Origin: Nelumbo lutea
Lineage: Eukaryota; Streptophyta; Magnoliopsida; Proteales; Nelumbonaceae
Length of the DNA: 64,000 nucleotides
Direction: 5' to 3'
Assembly: GCA_022828595.1 (NCBI GenBank)
Contig: JAKGHH010000001.1
Location: 116,820,999-116,884,998 of the forward strand
A model generated the notes under the pieces. It saw only the letters and a list, made by a program, of their open reading frames with translations, had not been told where the DNA came from and did not search any database. Below, piece after piece: positions 45,336 through 56,636 of this stretch. Numbering within the stretch: position 1 is the first letter of the stretch; the number at the start of each line of letters is the position of its first letter. A program made the position numbers and the translations under genes.

Positions 45336-47240
45336 ATGTCCGGGTACCCACGTCATGCATATCGCAGGAGCGATAGCCAGGATGATGATGCTCCCTCGAG
45401 CTCGGGGGGAGCCTGGGAGCATATTCCGAAGGCTCGGGAAGCCTCTGGCGATACGGCATCTACTTCTAGGGGAAGGGAGCCTAATACCTTTGGCCCTTCC
45501 TTAATGATAGTGGAGAGACTCAAGTCTCTGATCTGCTACTTTCGTCTCCCTGGGGACCTGGTTTATAGCCTCCCTACTAGCAACTTCCCCTAGGAGCATG
45601 GTCCCAATGACATAGTGATTTTTCGGGAATAGCTCAAGGCCGGCTTGCGTCTCCCCCTGCACCCCTTGATAGTGGAGGTGCTAAATCATTTTAATGTCAC
45701 CATTGACCAGCTTCATCCCAACGCTATTTGAAACATGGTTGGGACTATATCTTTGTGTTACGAGTACCGTCTTCCTTTAGATCTTGATATTTTTGCATCT
45801 ATCCTCTATAGAAAGAATGCTGCTCCTGGGGTTCCTCCAGAGAGGCATTTTTATCATCTCTCCCCCCGTCTCGACTTTAAGCTCTTATACGAGCTGCTGA
45901 ATAAGATTCTCGCCTAGAAGCGGGACTATTTTGTGGTTCGAAACCCCGAGGGGTGGCCCTTTCCTACTGCTTGGAAGGGCGTTGTCCAGGACCCCGGGGC
46001 CGAGCTGGACCCTGAGACTCGGAAGACGATGTTGTCTTGGGCGTCGGTAGGCTTCCATTGCTCAGACTACTTAGCTGAGGAGAAGCTCGTGCAGGTAGGC
46101 TTGAGCCCAGGTAGGTCGGTCTTTTAGGTCACGTAGTGCCTTGTGACTTGTGTACACATGCATCGTTTATTATCGGACTAATACCTTGTGGTCTTGTGGC
46201 AGCCATCATGTCTAGTGCTGATTCGCGCCGCCTTCTCTCGAGCAGCCAGAGACACCAAGCGAAGATGACACGCCCTGACCGAACCCCGCCTTCGGGGAGC
46301 ACTGAGTTCAGGTCCGTCGAATCGGTCCTTCCCTCTCCTTCGCTCGAGGTTCCGATGCCCCCCCCCCTGAGGGGACTAGTGGGGCTAACTCTGGGGGGAG
46401 CGAACTCCCTCAGTCAAGGGAGGCATCCTACAACCCCCTTCAGCCCCGTCCTTACCCCGATTCCCAGTGGGAAACTAGGAAGGGGTAAATGATTATCTGG
46501 TGGCCCGGCGGAGGAGCTGGAAAGTGTTTACCAATGACGAAATTGCTCAGTGGGGAAACATGGAGCCCAGGAATTTATCCACGTTCGCCTCTACTCACTG
46601 TATGGTGGTAAGTGACCTTTCCTCCTCTTGTTTTGCCCTTTCCCGCTGTTTTCTGATCTTTCTTTCTTGTTGACAAGTAAATTTTGCCATTCATGTCATG
46701 GCTCTCCAGGCGCACATCCATCGTGTCGACGCTCTCGACCAGCGTGCTACCAACCAGAGGCTCCAAGTCGAGCTCTACCGGGTCCAGGGTGAGCTCCAGC
46801 ACACCCGCAAGGGGAGCGAGTCTCAGTAGCTGCTCATCCATGACCAGGAAGCTCAGATCGCTCCGCTTACTGAAGAGAGCGCACGCTACAGGGAGGAGTC
46901 ATCGAGGATGGTGGGGGAGAGGGAGCTTCTCAGGCAGCAGGTGCGGGACTTGGAGTCTACTCTTCTGAACTGGACCCGAAACTTCAATCAGATGGTGAAG
47001 GCTAAGCGAGAGAAAGCGATCTGGGATTTTAAAGACTCCTAGGAATTTCATGACCTCCAGGCGGAGTATGGTTCGGGTTCATACCGCTCGGGGTTTAAGC
47101 TCTGCCGATGGTTGGTTCGGAAGAAGTTTTCCGGGCTCAACCTCAACAGCATTACTATGAAGGGTCTGTCTCCTGAGACAATGGACCAGGCGGATGAAGA
47201 GGAGCCCGATTCTCCGGAGGATGAGGAGGCGGATTCTTGA
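45336..47240 (+). pseudogene. Antisense extra gene of the Tat element (gypsy-type putative transposase domain)
   Basis: The first exon (45336-46110) holds a disordered Ser/Asp-rich start, then IVERLKSLICYFRLPGDL, LPLHPLIVEVLNHFNVTI and DQLHPNAI followed by CYEYRLPLDLDIFASI and later GWPFPTAWKG. This pattern resembles the Pfam 'putative gypsy type transposon' domain (PF04195, from memory). Likely introns lie at 46111-46202 (GTAGGT..GGCAG) and 46608-46709 (GTAAGT..TCCAG). The middle part contains WKVFTNDEIAQWGNMEPRNL. The last exon encodes a probable coiled coil (HIHRVDALDQRATNQRLQVE..) and an acidic end. Stops near 45591, 45630, 45729 and 45915 and a frameshift near 46475 break it. Antisense extra ORFs are known in Tat elements; their function is not established. 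Confidence 0.7.
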
Positions 47241-47689
47241 GGTGGCGTTTCTCTGGGCTTCTGTGGCTTCCGGGTGCCATAAACCCTGTCTTTCACAAGT
47301 TCAGTTGGGCAGTTGTGCCCTATGATGATGGAACCTTGCTCGAGCTGTTTAGCTCGGTTAATGCACTTGTCATTTTTTTTTTGAATGAATGAAAGTTTCT
47401 TCCTTCTGAGTATGATGAACTTCCTTTATTTTTACTAAAGCAATCTCATCACTTGAACTGTTAAAGTTACATACTTGAAGTAGGGCTCTTCGGTAGGCAT
47501 TATCCTGATTTGTCATGTTTAAGGCCTGCACGCTATATCATGGAGTGATTGCATCGTACGCCCAAACTAAGCATTGGTTGACTATTTCTCAGTTCGACCA
47601 ACGTGTCGGGATGAACTATGCTTCGCGGGGTTTAAACCCAAACTACTTACGCTTTTAATGTTTCATACCATGCCTTTGTCATTGTCGTT

Positions 47690-47845
47690 TCTTCACGCTG
47701 AGGCCTTTGGGAGGGACCCGTAGTCCGCTCCTGGATTTCTCCCAAGCCGAAGTGGCAACTGGGGTCTTCTTGTGCTGAGGTCATGTTAGCTCGGTATTCT
47801 GGCCCTTAGGCTTTGGGAGGGACCCGTGGTCCGCTCCTGGGTTTT
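47690..47845 (+). repeat. Short direct repeat between antisense gene and integrase
   Basis: GGCCTTTGGGAGGGACCCGT at about 47702 recurs as GGCTTTGGGAGGGACCCGTG at about 47810, each followed by a GTCCGCTCCTGG-type block. The rest of 47241-47689 shows nothing recognised. Confidence 0.75.
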
Positions 47846-49010
47846 TACAGGTAATATTGCCTCAGGTTGACAATATTTCATGCTCGAGTTACTTGTTTCC
47901 CTTTGAGGGTCTCGAGTTCATACGTTCCTTCCCTGAGCACTCATTTCACTCAGTAAGGACCTTCCCAGTTAGACCCGAGCTTGCCAGCACCGGGCTCAGG
48001 CACCATAACTTTACGAAGGGCCAAGTCGCGAACATGGAGATTTCGCCTCTTGACCCTAGCGTTATAGTACCGAGCTACTCTCTACTGGTAGGCTACGGTC
48101 CTAATGTACGCGAGGTCCCTCACTTCGTCGAGTATGTCGAGGTTGGTGCGTAGCTCATCTTCTTTTGTTTGATCGCTATATGCTTCAAGGCGCAACGTAG
48201 GTACTTCGATCTCTGTGGGAATCACTGCTTCAGTACCGTAGGTGAGATTGAAGGGTGTTTCTCTCGTGCCGATCTTCTCCGTGGTTCGGTAGGCCCATAA
48301 GACACTGGGTAGTTCATCTGCCCACAATCCTTTAGCTCGGTCCAGCCGTGCTTTTAGTCCGCAGAGGATGGCTCTGTTCGTGACTTCTGCCTGACCGTTT
48401 GCTTGAGGGTGCGCGACTGAAGTAAAGTTCTGTTGGATCCCCATGTCTCTGCACCAATCTTGAAATTTGATGTCCTCGAACTGTTTGCCATTGTCGGAAA
48501 TCAATACCCGAGGTAGTCCGAAACGGCATACGATGCTCTTCCAAAAGAAGTTTTGGACATTTTGGGCTGTTATCGTCACGAGGGGCTCGACTTCTACCCA
48601 CTTGGTAAAATAGTCCACCGCCACTACTAAGAACTTTCTTCCTCCCGTTGCTGGCGGGAATGGCCAGAGTAGATCAATGCCCCACTGCACAAAGGGCCAC
48701 AGGCTGGCGAGATACTTGAGGTTGGCAGCGGATTGGTGGTGAATATTGGCATGTCTCTAACGTTTGTCGCATTTTCTAATGAGTTCAATGGCGTCTGCCT
48801 TCATTGTTGGCCAATAATACCCTTATCGAAGCGCTTTCTGGGCAAGGGCCCTGCCCCCCAAGTGTCCTCCGCATAGACCCTCATGAATGTCGCGGAGTAT
48901 GAGCTTGGCTTCGGTAGGTTGCAAGCAACGCAGATAAGGGAGCGTGTAGGATCTCTTGTACAGCCGCTCGTCTATCATGACGTATTTGGCTGCTTGGCGC
49001 TGCACCCGTC
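47846..49010 (-). pseudogene. Integrase domain of Tat pol
   Basis: On the minus strand, HEGLCGGHLGGRALAQKALR opens the zinc-binding part, then a stop and GYYWPTMKADA. The catalytic core (48082-48690) has WGIDLLWPF, LISDNGKQF and NGQAEVTNR, supplying Asp, Asp and Glu. The C-terminal segment (about 47846-48080) includes a GSNWEGPY motif and ends with NLRQYY. Stops occur near 48815 and 48080. The enzyme would insert the cDNA copy. Confidence 0.9.
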
Positions 49011-50142
49011 TAGCTACATTGTGATCTACAGGGAGGTTCTCGTGTAGCAAGAAGCTTGCGAGCGGGTCGACCCAGCTCGGCTCTGCTCGAACGACGGGAG
49101 CGACCTCCTCCGCCCCCCTAAGAATGCTAGGCCGAGACAGGTCCTCTATGTACACGGTTCTCATGGTGATGTCGCTAGTGTTGGCTAACTTGGACAGGGC
49201 GTCGGCCTCAGCATTCTTCGACCTAGGGATCTGTTTGATGAAGTGTGATCGGAAGTTGAACAGGACCTCTCTGACTTTGGCTAAGTAGGCGATCATGGTC
49301 GGCTTGCGAGCTTCGTACTCGCCGGTGACTTGGTTGACCATAAGTTGGGAGTCGCTGCAGATGACGATGTGCTTGGCTTTTACTTCTCTGGCTAGAGTTA
49401 GTCCAATTATTAACGCTTCGTATTCTGCTTCATTGTTGGATGCCTCGAACTCAAAGCGTAGCGCGTACTCCAGTTTTATGCTGCTTGGGCCGTGCAGCAC
49501 TATTTCGACATCGCTGCCCTGTTGGTTCGAGGAGCCATCTACGTGAAGGATCCAGGGCTCCTCATCCCAGCTCGTGGTTGGCCAAGCTAGGAGAGGTGCC
49601 ACACTGGCTACTACTACACGGGGTTCGTCCTCGACTGATCCAGGAGCTCCGGGCTTACCCGAGGGGGGAGCCTTGCGCTCGACCGGACTGGGAACTTCGG
49701 AGCTGAATGTGCATTCGACTATGAAATTTGCTAAGGCTTGGGCCTTAATGGCAGTTTGCGGCTTGTACTGGAGGTCATACTCGCTGAGCTCAATGGCCCA
49801 CTTCGTCAATCGGCCAGAGACCTCAGGCTTAAGCAAGACTTGCCTCAGAGGTTTGTCGGTAAGGATGATAACAGTATGAGCTTGGAAGTACGGGCGGAGC
49901 TTCCGAGCTGCAATTATCAATGCGTATGCTAGCTTCTCCATCTCTGGGTATCTTGTTTCTGCTCTCTGCAATACCTTACTAACATAATAGATGGGTCGTT
50001 GGACCCGATCTACTTCCTTTATTACTACCAAACTGACCACTTCGTCGCTCGTCGAGAGGTACAGCTCTAAAATGTCGCCCTCCTCGGGCCGGGTTAAGAT
50101 CGGCAAACTAGAGAGGTAATTCTTGAGCTCGTCAAACGCGAG
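49011..50142 (-). pseudogene. RNase H plus second RNase H of Tat pol
   Basis: The frame 48823-50106 is open for 427 codons and spans more than this domain pair. The first RNase H follows RT (ILELYLSTSDEVVS, RPIYYVSKVL, RYPEMEKLAYAL). After a linker, a second RNase H appears (WILHVDGSSNQQGSDVEIVL, then NNEAEYEALIIGL, SDSQLMVNQVTGEY, NAEADALSKLAN). This double arrangement is a mark of the Tat lineage. A stop near 50141 separates it from RT. Confidence 0.9.
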
Positions 50143-50989
50143 CTAACAGTCTTGGGTCCACTCGAACTCTTTGCTCTTGATTGCCTTAAAGAAAAGCAGA
50201 TAGCGGTCTGCCGATTTGGACATGAAGCGGCTTAGGGCGACTATGCAGCCATTCAGCCTTTGAACCTCCTTCAACTTACGGGGTGGTCTCATGTCTAAGA
50301 TGGCCTTAACCTTATCCGGGTTGGCTTCAATGCCGCACCGGTTAACGATGTATCCTAGGAATTTACCTGAGTTCACGCCGAACACACATTTGTTCGGATT
50401 TAATTTCATGTTAAACTTACGCAAAATTTCAAAAATAGAATGCAAGTCTTGTATTAATTCATATGAGAATTGAGTTTTGATGACCATGTTGTCTACATAG
50501 CATTCTACTTTTCTGCCGATTAACGGCGCAAACAATTTATTTACAAGTCTCTAAAAGGTTGCCCCTGCATTTTTCAACCCGAAGGGCATAACCTTGTAAC
50601 AGTAGAGGCCGAACTCTATGATGAAGGTAGTTTTTTCTTCGTCTGTCGGATCCATCTTGATCTGGTTATAGCCCGAATAGGTGTCCAAGAAACTGAGCAA
50701 CTCATGCCCTGAGGTCGCATCCACCAGACGGTCGATTCGGGGGAGTGGGAAGCAGTCTTTCGGGCAAGCCCGGTTCAGGTCGGTGTAGTCGACGCACATG
50801 CACCACTTGCCGTTAGCCTTCTTTACCAGGACGGGGTTGGCTACCCAACTCGGGTATTGGACTTCTCTTATGAAGTCCACTGCGAGGAGCTTCTCGACTT
50901 CCTCGTCGATCGCTTCCCACCGTTCCGGGACTAGGTTGCGTTTCTTCTATCTAACGGGCCTAACTACAGGATCAACGTTCATCTTGTGA
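50143..50989 (-). pseudogene. Reverse transcriptase domain of Tat pol
   Basis: Minus strand: FIREVQYPSWVANPVLVKK, CVDYTDLNRACPKD, FLDTYSGYNQIKM, VMPFGLKNAGATF, then a stop where glutamine is expected (CAG to TAG type), then ECYVDNMVIKT. The catalytic YxDD box therefore reads YVDN, with the second aspartate lost. GKFLGYIVN and the connection follow. Inactive as it stands. Confidence 0.92.
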
Positions 50990-51470
50990 GTTATGAGTCT
51001 GGGGTCTATGCCGGGCATTTCTGTCGTGGACCATGCAAAAATATCTAAATTTTAAAGTAAAAAACTTACCAGTTCAGATCGTAGGGGCTCCTGGACGGAA
51101 GCGCCGATCTGAAGCGTCCGAGCTGGGTCTGCTGTTGAGGTCGAGACTGTGACTCTTTCTTCCGTGGGTGCAGCTCACTCTTTGCCTTGCTCCGTGGGTC
51201 GTTCCAGTTCAAGGTCATTGGCCACCTTGGTTTTTCCCTTTAGGGTGGCAACATAGCACTTGCGGGACTCGAGCTAGTCGCCCCGCGCTACTCCCACACC
51301 GAAATCTGTTGGAAATTTCATAGCCAAGTGGTAAGTGGAGACCACCGCCCGTAGGACATGGGTGATCGGTCGACCTATTATGGCATTGTAGGGAGAGGGG
51401 ATCGCTACCACCAGGAAGTTGTGTTCGAATCTGACCACACAAGGCCACATGCCGATCTCTACAGGTACTA

Positions 51471-53566
51471 TTATCTTCCCAGGGGGCGGATTTCCTCTCC
51501 GCTGAAGCCCACTAAGGGGGTGTCCGTAGGCCTCAGATCGCTTCTCTGCAATTGAAGCTGGTCGAACGCAGCTTTAAAGAGGATATCAGCCGAGCTGCCT
51601 GAGTCCACGAGTACATGCCTGACCTCGAAGTCGTTGATCCTTAGCTTTATTATGAGTGCGTCATCATGGGGGTAGTGGACCCCTCGCGCATCGTCTTCTG
51701 TGAAGAAAATTGGGACTCTCATCTTCAGCCGCTTTGGGGGGTTCTGCTCTTCCCGAGTGGCCTCACGAACTGACGTCCGAGCTGCTGCTGAGGTGCAACC
51801 CACAATGATCGAACCTCCCACTATCATGTGGATGGTTCCTCGAACTGGCCTCTCCTCCGAAGGCTGCCTCTGCGGTTGTTCGGCCAGCCTGCTGCTGGAT
51901 TCTGGAGCATCTCTGCCGTGCTCCCCTTGCCGACCTGCTCTATTTTGTACAAAGTTTCTCAAATACCCGCGACAGATGAGCTCCTTTATCTCGTCGCGAA
52001 GGTTTTTACAGCTTTCAGTGCTGTGACCATGGTCTTTGTGAAAACTACAATACAAACTCTTATTTCTTTCGTTGGGTTTCCCCTTCAAACGGGGTGGCCA
52101 CTTCACGTACAGGGCATCCTTGATTGCCATCAGGATTTCGGTCCGCTTCACATTCAGTGGGGTGTAATCAGCTCAGTCCGGTGCAGGAGCTCAGAACAAT
52201 TGACCCAGCTTCGTACTCTGAACTGTTTCCTTTTTTCTTCAGGTGTCTGCTTGACTGGATGGCTCCACTCTTTTTCTTTTTTCTGGTGTGCCCTCCCCCT
52301 TCTGGTTGATCTCTTCTTCAGTGGCTATGAATTTATCCGCAAGCTTTAGAAATTCGGTTATGGTCGTGGGTTGGTTGACGACCATGTACCACTTGAACTC
52401 CTTGTGCTTCACGCCCTTCTTGGCCGCTGCTAGGCGTACAGCGAGATCCAGGTGCGGTATCTGCATACAAGCGTTGTTGAACCGCTTGATATAACTCCTG
52501 ATGGACTCTCCCTCCCTTTGTGCTATGTTGAAGATGCTTTCTTCAGTTCGCGGGCACCGCTTGTTGGTGATGAAGTGCGACGTGAAGGCTTGTGCAAACT
52601 GTGCCCAACTTCTTATTGATCCGAGCGCCAAGTTCCGGTACCACGTGCGGGCTGCTCCCCTAAAAGTAGTGGAGAAGGCCACGCACATGCACGACTCGCT
52701 GGCTCACGCTAGGTGCATCTATGATTGAAAGACATCTACGTGATCATTCGGGTCGAACGACTCGTCGCACTTATCAAAAGGAGGGAGCTTGAAATCCTTG
52801 GGCATCGGGACTGCCAGAAGTTTGGAAGACAGGGAGGATGAAACTGAAAGAAGGGGAGCTTTGGCTTCAGCCAAGCCTACCTCCTCTTTGCCCATGGGCT
52901 CGGGCAAATTGCGGGTGACAGATTGGTGAGCTCGGTGTCGGCGCTTCTACTTCCTGACAGACTCGGCATTTGTGCTGCTCACTTCCGTGCTATCCAGGAC
53001 TGTTTGCGCTGGGGTAGCTCGGTCCGCAGGTGATGGCTGCGGACAGAAGGAGCCTGCCTGGAGTCTACTACTAGGATTTTGAACCGGTTCTCTAGGATTG
53101 GGGTTCCAAGCTTCGACTGCCGGGGTGACGTAGACCTACCCAGCCGGGGTCGTCCCGACCTGGCCGCCCGCGGTGAGATTGGGGTAGCCGGTCTCTCCCG
53201 CCGACCGTCTGGGGAGGCCTAGTTTTTTGGGAGGTTTTGGGGGGCCTCTCCTTAGCCGGAGTGCTCATTCTGGTGGCGAAATTTGGCTTGCTGCGAAGCT
53301 AGGCGTTGAGGCAAGAGCTGAGGTTGCTGAAGCTGAGGTTGGGGCAGCTGGGGGAACTGCTGCTGGTATTGATACTGGGAGACCTGATGCAGTACGTGCT
53401 GTTGATAGAGTTGAAGTTGTTGGAACTGTTGCATTTGAGCCTGCATGGCCCTCATGCACTGCACCAGGTCCTCCAGCTAGTTCGGGCTGGCTGCTAGGGG
53501 CACGACCGAAGGTTCAGTGAAGGTTGTTTCGACTGTAGCAGGAAGTGGGGCGATGACATGTGCCAT
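51471..53566 (-). pseudogene. gag: gag and protease of Tat element
   Basis: The likely start is ATG at 53566 (MAHVIAPLP..), followed by a glutamine-rich region (53252-53464). The gag core is at 52239-52688 (FSTTFRGAARTWYRNLALGS, IFNIAQREGESIRSYIKRFN). A CCHC-like CSFHKDHGHSTESC lies near 52040, and a protease with VLVDSGSSADILF near 51580. The protease Asp is present. Stops near 53480, 52720 and 52235 and frame changes interrupt it. Between 51000 and 51470 the frame links to RT with further stops. Confidence 0.88.
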
Positions 53567-53776
53567 TGTGAGAGGCACGCTTAAACTGGGGATTTCGTCC
53601 GCTGAGAGGGGGACGGTGAACTTTCCGATGTAGATAGTAGGAAGTTGGGAGTGTTCCCTAGAGTTATCTATCTCTGTGCTTCGTCATATGTTGCTAGAGG
53701 AGGCCATGAGCGTTGTACTGTTTCAAGGAAGAATAAAGGACTGAAAAAGTTTAGAGAGAAAGGCCTTTTGAAGCGC

Positions 53777-53796
53777 TTCCCACAGACGGCACCAAA
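53777..53796 (-). promoter_or_regulatory. Primer-binding site region of Tat element
   Basis: On the minus strand TTTGGTGCCGTCTGTGGG follows the end of the 5' LTR, with the TGGTGCC start expected of a tRNA 3'-end complement. I do not assign the tRNA. Confidence 0.75.
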
Positions 53797-54624
53797 TGAT
53801 GTAGCGCGATCCGAGCACTCCTACCTGACCGCTGACTGGCTCCTTGCTGGCAATGGACGAGAACTGAGAACATGAAAGGAAGGATTCCCGAGGGTTTACC
53901 TGGTGGGAATACTCCGATGCTTAAGTTAGTATTGTGTATGGGAATGAAAGGAAAAACGAGGGCTAAGAGTGTAGGTCGCGCAGTGTTCCTATACTCAAGA
54001 GATTTTTTTGTCTATTTCTCTAGAAGAAGTTCCTCCTCTGCCCTGAGGGTTTTTATAGGGGCGCTCCTTGGGGGATTGGGCATAACCGCCACTGGATCCC
54101 CTGCCACAACCGTTACCTGCCAGGGCTGCGTAGGTGACCGTTGGGACGTACTCCTTACTTGGGCGAGTGACACGTCTCCAAAGTGGCAGGCACGCCTCTA
54201 CCTACTGAGAGACGTGGGTGCAGACTGCTGAAGGGACAGGGACTACGCCGTCAGTAGGGGATATGGCGTAGTCTGACTGGTACGCCTATCAGATAGAAGC
54301 TTCTTGCGGAATGCTCGTGCGATCCATTCGCGAGCTACTTTGTAGCAAGCTAGGAATACTTCAGGAGTGCCATTAGTAGACTTCTTTGGGATGACTTGCC
54401 TGTTTGGGAGCTCGGGCGAGTTGGTTTTCTTAGCTTGCAAGCTGAAGTTGCCTCGGAATATTCCTTTGGGGGTAGCTCGGGGAACCGTGAGCTCGCGTCG
54501 TGGCGAGCTACTTTAGGGGCCTGTTTATTTCGCTATACCGAACCACGATGCTGAGCTGTCGCTTATGTCAGGTTAGTGTCCACGTGTCGCTGTTTCATAG
54601 ATTGGGTCAAATCACCCTCCATCA
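53797..54624 (-). repeat. 5' LTR of Tat element
   Basis: 828 bp, TGATG..CATCA on the plus strand. A minus-strand TATAAAAA lies at about 54048-54057. Confidence 0.93.
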
Positions 54625-54629
54625 ATATA

Positions 54630-54800
54630 GTCCCCACTTTATGTGTGAGAATCAAGATGAGATGGGAGGAAAGTGGTACAAATTTCACATTTATTCTGAT
54701 GCAGTATTTTCACTGACTGAATGTAAATGATGTTGTCCCCACCATATGAAAGAGAATCAAATTGTGAGCAAGTTGGTGCAAATTTTACATTTATTTTGAT
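54630..54800 (+). repeat. Diverged direct repeats next to the Tat insertion
   Basis: TCCCCACTTTATGTGTGAGA at about 54632 and TCCCCACCATATGAAAGAGA at about 54736 head two related units of about 100 bp. Both contain ACATTTATT(C/T)TGAT. A third relative lies left of the Tat element near 43771. Confidence 0.65.
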
Positions 54801-55078
54801 TTCAAATTTACACTTCCAATGAATACAAATGAGACAAAAAATGTAAAATTTGCATTAATTAGAAGAACAAATCATGGTAACAAATAAAAAGATGTCAAAC
54901 TCCGATGTGCACGGCAATTACATAACAAACGGAGTAATTAGGGATGAGAAAACTTCAGCAATAACATGAGTTGGGTCTGGTCGGGTTAGAAACGAGTGAA
55001 AAATGTTACCTGAAAAGGCCCGTCTACGTTTATCCATTCCGGATGGAAGGGCTGGAGATCCGCGGGTTAGGTTATGAG

Positions 55079-55485
55079 TAAGGGCGTCAATGGAGTGGTT
55101 TTGGATTTGACCTCGTCCAATCCAAAATCAATTTGGACGACCAATGAGATAAATTAGATTGGACCAATCTGATTCAAAATATTTATTAGATTAGGTTAGG
55201 CCTGGTTTGTCTGTGATAAATTTATATTGGATTTGATGGATTGGGTTAAGCTAATATTTTATTCATTTATATAAAATAAGAATATAGATATCAATAGACT
55301 GGATTTGAATTAAAATCAATCTAAATTAAAACGAATTTAAACATATTAGATGGTCCAAACATTGAATTGGACCGGTCCAAAATATTCCAAAATATTCATT
55401 GGATTGTATTGGACCTGGTCTATTGTGATGGACTCGGATTGGATTAGATCAGACTAGGAAAAATCCAGTCCAATTGACACCCCCA
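55079..55485. mobile_element. Non-autonomous hAT-like element, about 407 bp
   Basis: The ends are TAAGGGCGTCAA and TTGACACCCCCA, nearly inverted. The flanks GTTATGAG and GCTATAAG match at 6 of 8. The body consists of GGATTGGAC / GTCCAATC-type repeats around an AT core. Non-coding. Confidence 0.65.
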
Positions 55486-55848
55486 GCTATAAGTTGATGC
55501 CATACCAAAAAACTTATTAGTGTGCAAGTTAAGCTTTTGTACTCACGTGCAGGTTCATTCTCACGTGACAAATTTACAACAGAGATGAGGCAATACACGA
55601 ACAGTGACTCGCGAAATTTCGGTTTCGATCAATGCCAGATGAAGTATATCGGATGGATTTATTTCGTCCAAAATTCTTTAAATTTGTTTGTAAGTTTAGG
55701 GCTTTGGCCATTTATTTTGTCCAGTATATTAACTTAAAACCATTAATACAAACATATTCATTATGGAAAATGAAAAATATAAAATAGTTAAATTAAAAAA
55801 TAATTTAAAGAATTTCGTTCCAAAACAACCTAAAATTACAAAACCCAG

Positions 55849-56052
55849 GGTCCATTCGATTTGCTGTAGGAATTGGAATCAAAATCCCTGTGATCAGAAC
55901 CGGAATCGCTGATTCTCCCGGGCTAGATGGAATTCAAAATTGAGTTAGATAGAACCGGAATATTTTACCGTCCAACCAAACGACTGGAACACGAGTGAAT
56001 CATTCCAATTTAGATTCCAAACTCCTATTCCCGTAAACCAAACGAACCCATA
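55849..56052. mobile_element. MITE of the GGGTCCATTYG family, about 200 bp
   Basis: Starts GGGTCCATTCGATTTGC and ends GTAAACCAAACGAACCCA, an imperfect inverted pair, with internal GGAAT repeats. It is similar to 43800-44090 in reverse. No target duplication assigned. Confidence 0.6.
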
Positions 56053-56636
56053 GGCCATAGAAATGGGATGATTTAGTAGGGGTTGAGGTAAATATGTTGT
56101 AATTAAGATGAATATTCTCGTTAAATACGTGTCTTGCTTAATCAGAACAATCCACGTGTATATCATCAGTCCATAAATGCTTGAAAAGGGAAAGATATTT
56201 TAGTGAGTTGGAACGGTCAGACCTATCAGACCACTGATGCTTATGAATTATGATATCAGAGCGATATGATTGGATAGCGCGTATGGAGCAAAGAGTGAAG
56301 AAGTTACGAGGTCCGGGTCATTCTGGAAATATTACAAACCCGACATGACAAGGAAAGAAGTTACGAGGTATTGATGCAAAATCACAAACTCATCAAGTTG
56401 GGGCTTGAATGTTGACCCGACCCGAATGTAACCAGGTTATGAAGGCAAGTGGCAAGGGCAGTTGGCAGGTCTGGGTCAAGTCGGGTCGTGTGGGAGTGAA
56501 TACTGAATAGTTATGAATGAAGGACACGGACCGTCAGACCGGATGGCGAACGAACATGACCCGCCACGTGAGGGTGGTTAAAGGGTGATCAGGGGCAAAA
56601 GAGGAAAAAGATAAAAAAGTTACTGTTGATTATTGA

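Larger units (their letters stand above)
44129..54624 (-). mobile_element. Tat-lineage Ty3/gypsy retrotransposon, 10.5 kb
   Basis: The LTRs (left 735 bp, right 828 bp) both begin TGATG and end CATCA. The flanks ATACA (44124-44128) and ATATA (54625-54629) form a one-mismatch 5-bp target duplication. Retroviral-type genes are on the minus strand, so the right LTR is the 5' LTR. Order is gag, protease, RT, RNase H, a second RNase H, integrase. The extra RNase H and long internal region fit the Tat group. An additional gene lies in opposite orientation between integrase and the 3' LTR. In-frame stops and an altered RT active site show it is defective. Confidence 0.93.

Noticed and set aside
49295..49932. 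Several plus-strand frames of 60-100 codons
   Set aside because: Shadows of the long minus-strand Tat pol frame.
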